The translations under genes were made by a program, and so were the position numbers. Positions 61,877 to 64,000 of a stretch of 64,000 nucleotides of DNA are shown piece by piece (position 1 is the stretch's first letter; every line of letters begins with the position of its first letter). Origin of the DNA: Methanoregula sp. (GTDB lineage: Archaea; Halobacteriota; Methanomicrobia; Methanomicrobiales; Methanospirillaceae); assembly GCF_023227875.1 (NCBI RefSeq), contig NZ_JALOCH010000006.1, positions 124,001-188,000 on the forward strand, read 5' to 3'. A model generated the notes under the pieces. It had not been told where the DNA came from. It saw only the letters and a program-made list of their open reading frames with translations, and did no database searches.

Positions 61877-63418
61877 ATGTCCAACGTTACCACCCTTCTC
61901 GATGCAAAGAGCGTTCCTGAAGCAAAAGCAGCGCTCGTCTGCCCCTCGCGGAACGAGACTTACAGCTATAAAAAGCTCCGGGACGAGATGAACCGGGTAG
62001 GCCTCGGCCTCCTCTCGCTCGGCGTGAAGAAGGGCGACCGGGTCTGCATCTACCTGGAAAGTTCGCCGGAGTACCTGATCAGCTACTTTGCGCTCTGGCG
62101 GATCGGAGCGGTCGCGGTGCCGACCAACATTGTCTACAAGGGAGAGGAACTGCTGCACGTGCTCAACGATGCCGGTGCGATCGCGGTGATCACGGACCGG
62201 CAGGGCGCCGGCGTCATCAGCAGTATCCGGAAGGACGCCCCCACGGTCTCCCATATCATCTGCTGCGGCGGGGCGTGCGACGGGACCGTGGCCTGGGAGT
62301 CATTCCCTCCCGCTCCGGCGAATATGCGGGCGGCCAACTGCTCGACCGAAGACCTCTGCCACATCCAGTACACGGCCGGCACGACCGGAAAGCCGAAAGG
62401 AGCGATGCTCACCCACGGCAACTGGATGACGGCGCTCGACACGGAACGCGACGCCCTCCGGCTCCGCCCCGTTGATACCTACCTTGGCATCTACCCGATG
62501 GGCCATGTCGGCCTCTCGTGGGGGCTCGCGGCAATCCGGGCCGGGGGTACGTATGTCATGATGGAGCGGTTCGATCTCGAACGCTACCTTGCCCTGGCAG
62601 AGCAGTATAATGTAACAATCCTTGCCGGCATGCCGCCGGTCATCCACTCGCTCGTCCATGCTGCGCCCGGCACCGGGCCGCGCCTCCGGTGCGCCCGTGC
62701 GATCATCTCAGGGGGTGGTGTGCTCCTGCCGGTAGTCTGGGAGGCATTCGACCAGCGGTACCATATCCCGGTGGCGAACTCCTACGGACTCTCCGAGACG
62801 ATCGTGATCGGTTCAGGCACCACGACGTTGCCCGAATTCCCGCAGCTCACGAAAAATTTCCAGAGCGTGGGGGTTGCGGTCGGTTACACGGAGCTGAAGA
62901 TCGTGGACACGGCTGACCCGGAGAAAGAGCTGCCGTTTGGCGAGAGCGGGGAAGTTGCCATCCGCGGCCCGGCGGTAGCGAAGGGATACTGGAACCTGCC
63001 GGACGCGACCCGGGAGGTATTCCGGCATGACGGCTGGTTCCTGACAGGCGACATCGGAGACCTTGATGCGGAGGGGATCCTCTGCATCACCGACCGGAAG
63101 AAGGACATGATCATCATGTCCGGCTGGAAGATCTATCCCACGGAAGTGGAGAACGCGATCGTCCGGCACCCGGCGGTTGCGGATGTCGCGGTCTTCGGTG
63201 TGCCGGACGAGCGGAAAGGAGAGGTCCCGGTTGCGGCGGTCGTGCTCAGGCCCGGCGCCGCCCTGACCGAGGAAGAATTTACAGCCTACTGCCGGGACCA
63301 CTTGGCCGGGTACAAGGTCCCCCGTAACCTGATCATCGTGGACGCCCTGCCCCGGGTCCACGGCTGGAAGCTGCTGAGGCGGGACCTCCGGCAAAAGTTC
63401 GGCGGATCGCGCTCCTAA
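61877..63418 (+). CDS. Acyl-CoA synthetase-like AMP-forming enzyme
   Basis: 513 residues, ANL superfamily. A3 loop IQYTAGTTGKPKGAMLTHGN; A5 NSYGLSETI; A7 WFLTGDIGDLDAEGILCITD; A8 hinge KKDMIIMSGWKIYPTEVENA; C-terminal A10 region LPRVHGWKLLRRDLRQKFGG, with the Lys moved by one from the usual GK. Probable substrate is a medium or aromatic carboxylic acid activated to the CoA thioester; which one is unknown. It is divergent from the disordered-protein gene with 153 bases between. Confidence 0.9.
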   Translation: MSNVTTLLDAKSVPEAKAALVCPSRNETYSYKKLRDEMNRVGLGLLSLGVKKGDRVCIYLESSPEYLISYFALWRIGAVAVPTNIVYKGEELLHVLNDAGAIAVITDRQGAGVISSIRKDAPTVSHIICCGGACDGTVAWESFPPAPANMRAANCSTEDLCHIQYTAGTTGKPKGAMLTHGNWMTALDTERDALRLRPVDTYLGIYPMGHVGLSWGLAAIRAGGTYVMMERFDLERYLALAEQYNVTILAGMPPVIHSLVHAAPGTGPRLRCARAIISGGGVLLPVVWEAFDQRYHIPVANSYGLSETIVIGSGTTTLPEFPQLTKNFQSVGVAVGYTELKIVDTADPEKELPFGESGEVAIRGPAVAKGYWNLPDATREVFRHDGWFLTGDIGDLDAEGILCITDRKKDMIIMSGWKIYPTEVENAIVRHPAVADVAVFGVPDERKGEVPVAAVVLRPGAALTEEEFTAYCRDHLAGYKVPRNLIIVDALPRVHGWKLLRRDLRQKFGGSRS

Positions 63419-63510
63419 TCCGATTTGGCGGGATATTCTGCGACAAAATCACCCCGGGCCCCACAAGCCTTTTAAGCAGACATTCAATAATACTCTCCGG
63501 TGCATCCCCG

Positions 63511-64000
63511 ATGGCAGCCCCGACAGATACAAAAAGCCGGATTCAGGACGTCCCGATCAGCGGGAGGACTAAGAAGCGGACCACCGGCATTATCGGTCTC
63601 AACCTGCTGCTTGACGGCGGGTTTCCCGAGGGGACCCTTGTCATGATCTACGGCACACCGGTTGCCGGGGTCGACCTTGCCGCTGTGCAGTTCTGGAAGG
63701 CGGAAGGCGGGGAAGAGGGCACGTACTTCATGAACGATGGCGATGTGGACGTGGGCATGATCGATGCCAGCGAGCTGCATCCTGAAATGTACCTGACCCA
63801 GATGGCGGGGAGCAGGATTGTGATCGACTCGCTCTCGGCGATTGTCATCAAGTACGGGATTGACGGGGCGCTCAAGTTCCTGCGGATGTCCCGGGAGGAG
63901 ATGAAGAGACGCGGGGCGAACATGATGTTCGTTGTTTATACCGGCATCCACTCGCCCATGGAGATGACCAAGCTGATGCGTGCAGCGGACGTGGTCATCG
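63511..64000 (+). CDS. RecA/KaiC-like ATPase, cut by window end
   Basis: First 163 residues of a longer protein. It begins RTTGIIGLNLLLDGGFPEGT, the KaiC/RadA-type approach to Walker A, but the P-loop reads YGTPVAGVDLAA instead of GxxxxGK[ST], so the Lys is missing. The Walker B-like place is RIVIDSLSAIVIKYGID. It therefore looks like a non-hydrolysing KaiC-type relative. The end is not in this window. Confidence 0.75.
   Translation, partial: MAAPTDTKSRIQDVPISGRTKKRTTGIIGLNLLLDGGFPEGTLVMIYGTPVAGVDLAAVQFWKAEGGEEGTYFMNDGDVDVGMIDASELHPEMYLTQMAGSRIVIDSLSAIVIKYGIDGALKFLRMSREEMKRRGANMMFVVYTGIHSPMEMTKLMRAADVVI

Noticed and set aside
1..64000. tRNA, rRNA, CRISPR arrays and insertion sequences
   Set aside because: Looked for by eye on both strands; no cloverleaf ends with CCA-type context, no regular repeat-spacer array and no transposase were recognised. 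A tRNAscan or covariance search would be decisive.

Overview
The window is chromosomal DNA of a methanogenic euryarchaeon, most likely order Methanomicrobiales (Methanoregula-like; the genus is inferred from gene content and style, not proven). Direct signs of a methanogen are an intact operon of methanogenesis marker genes (mmp3, 5, 6, 15, 17, 7) led by atwA (methyl-coenzyme M reductase component A2). Archaeal information-processing genes are also present: Orc1/Cdc6, Hel308, RadB, a Dim2-like KH protein, RIO kinase, Tsr3, a KEOPS subunit, archaeal TyrRS and a CDC48/VAT ATPase. Genes are dense, both strands are used, and many neighbours overlap by ATGA.

Layout. 0.2-2 kb: lipoprotein serpin and a small conserved protein. 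2-8.7 kb (minus): class II ribonucleotide reductase; then purA, a Trm112-like protein, a membrane protein, cbiB, pdxS and pdxT packed as one overlapping run. 8.8-11.75 kb (minus): cdc6, an Lrp regulator and an aminotransferase as one operon. 11.75-12.44 kb: a probable replication origin with ORB-like boxes around an AT-rich core. 12.4-20.4 kb: moaB, Cgi121-like/Hel308, KH/RIO, tyrS, type II GAPDH, a repeat-bearing intergenic stretch and tsr3. 20.4-26.4 kb (plus): a DUF523/deoxyribosyltransferase fusion and three envelope glycosylation-type membrane genes. 26.5-32.6 kb (plus): a degenerate EF-Tu-like protein, LemA plus DUF2207, a PPC-domain protein and a YgiQ-type radical SAM enzyme. 32.6-36 kb (minus): mannose-1-P guanylyltransferase and asparagine synthase.

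36-41.8 kb is the most accessory-looking part: a GNAT, a membrane-anchored winged-helix regulator, a zinc-ribbon protein, a secreted Ig-like protein, a RelE-type toxin-antitoxin pair, a membrane protein and a tiny lysine-rich frame. A 32-bp near-identical direct repeat brackets the regulator/zinc-ribbon/secreted-protein cassette. 41.3-49.6 kb (minus) is the MCR-activation/marker operon, with a HAD phosphatase at the promoter end and an AhpD-like protein at the distal end. 49.6-64 kb holds ribose-1,5-bisphosphate isomerase, dapF, an HTH-PAS sensor, radB, a GNAT, larC, cdc48, a TauE-type permease, a cysteine hydrolase, an envelope protein pair, a disordered RG/Q-rich protein, an acyl-CoA-synthetase-like enzyme and a truncated RecA-like ATPase.

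No rRNA, tRNA, CRISPR array, insertion sequence or prophage was recognised by eye. The main points for follow-up are the origin, the two repeat families, the degenerate GTPase-like protein, the fusion at 20.4 kb, the RG-rich protein and the composition of the marker operon.
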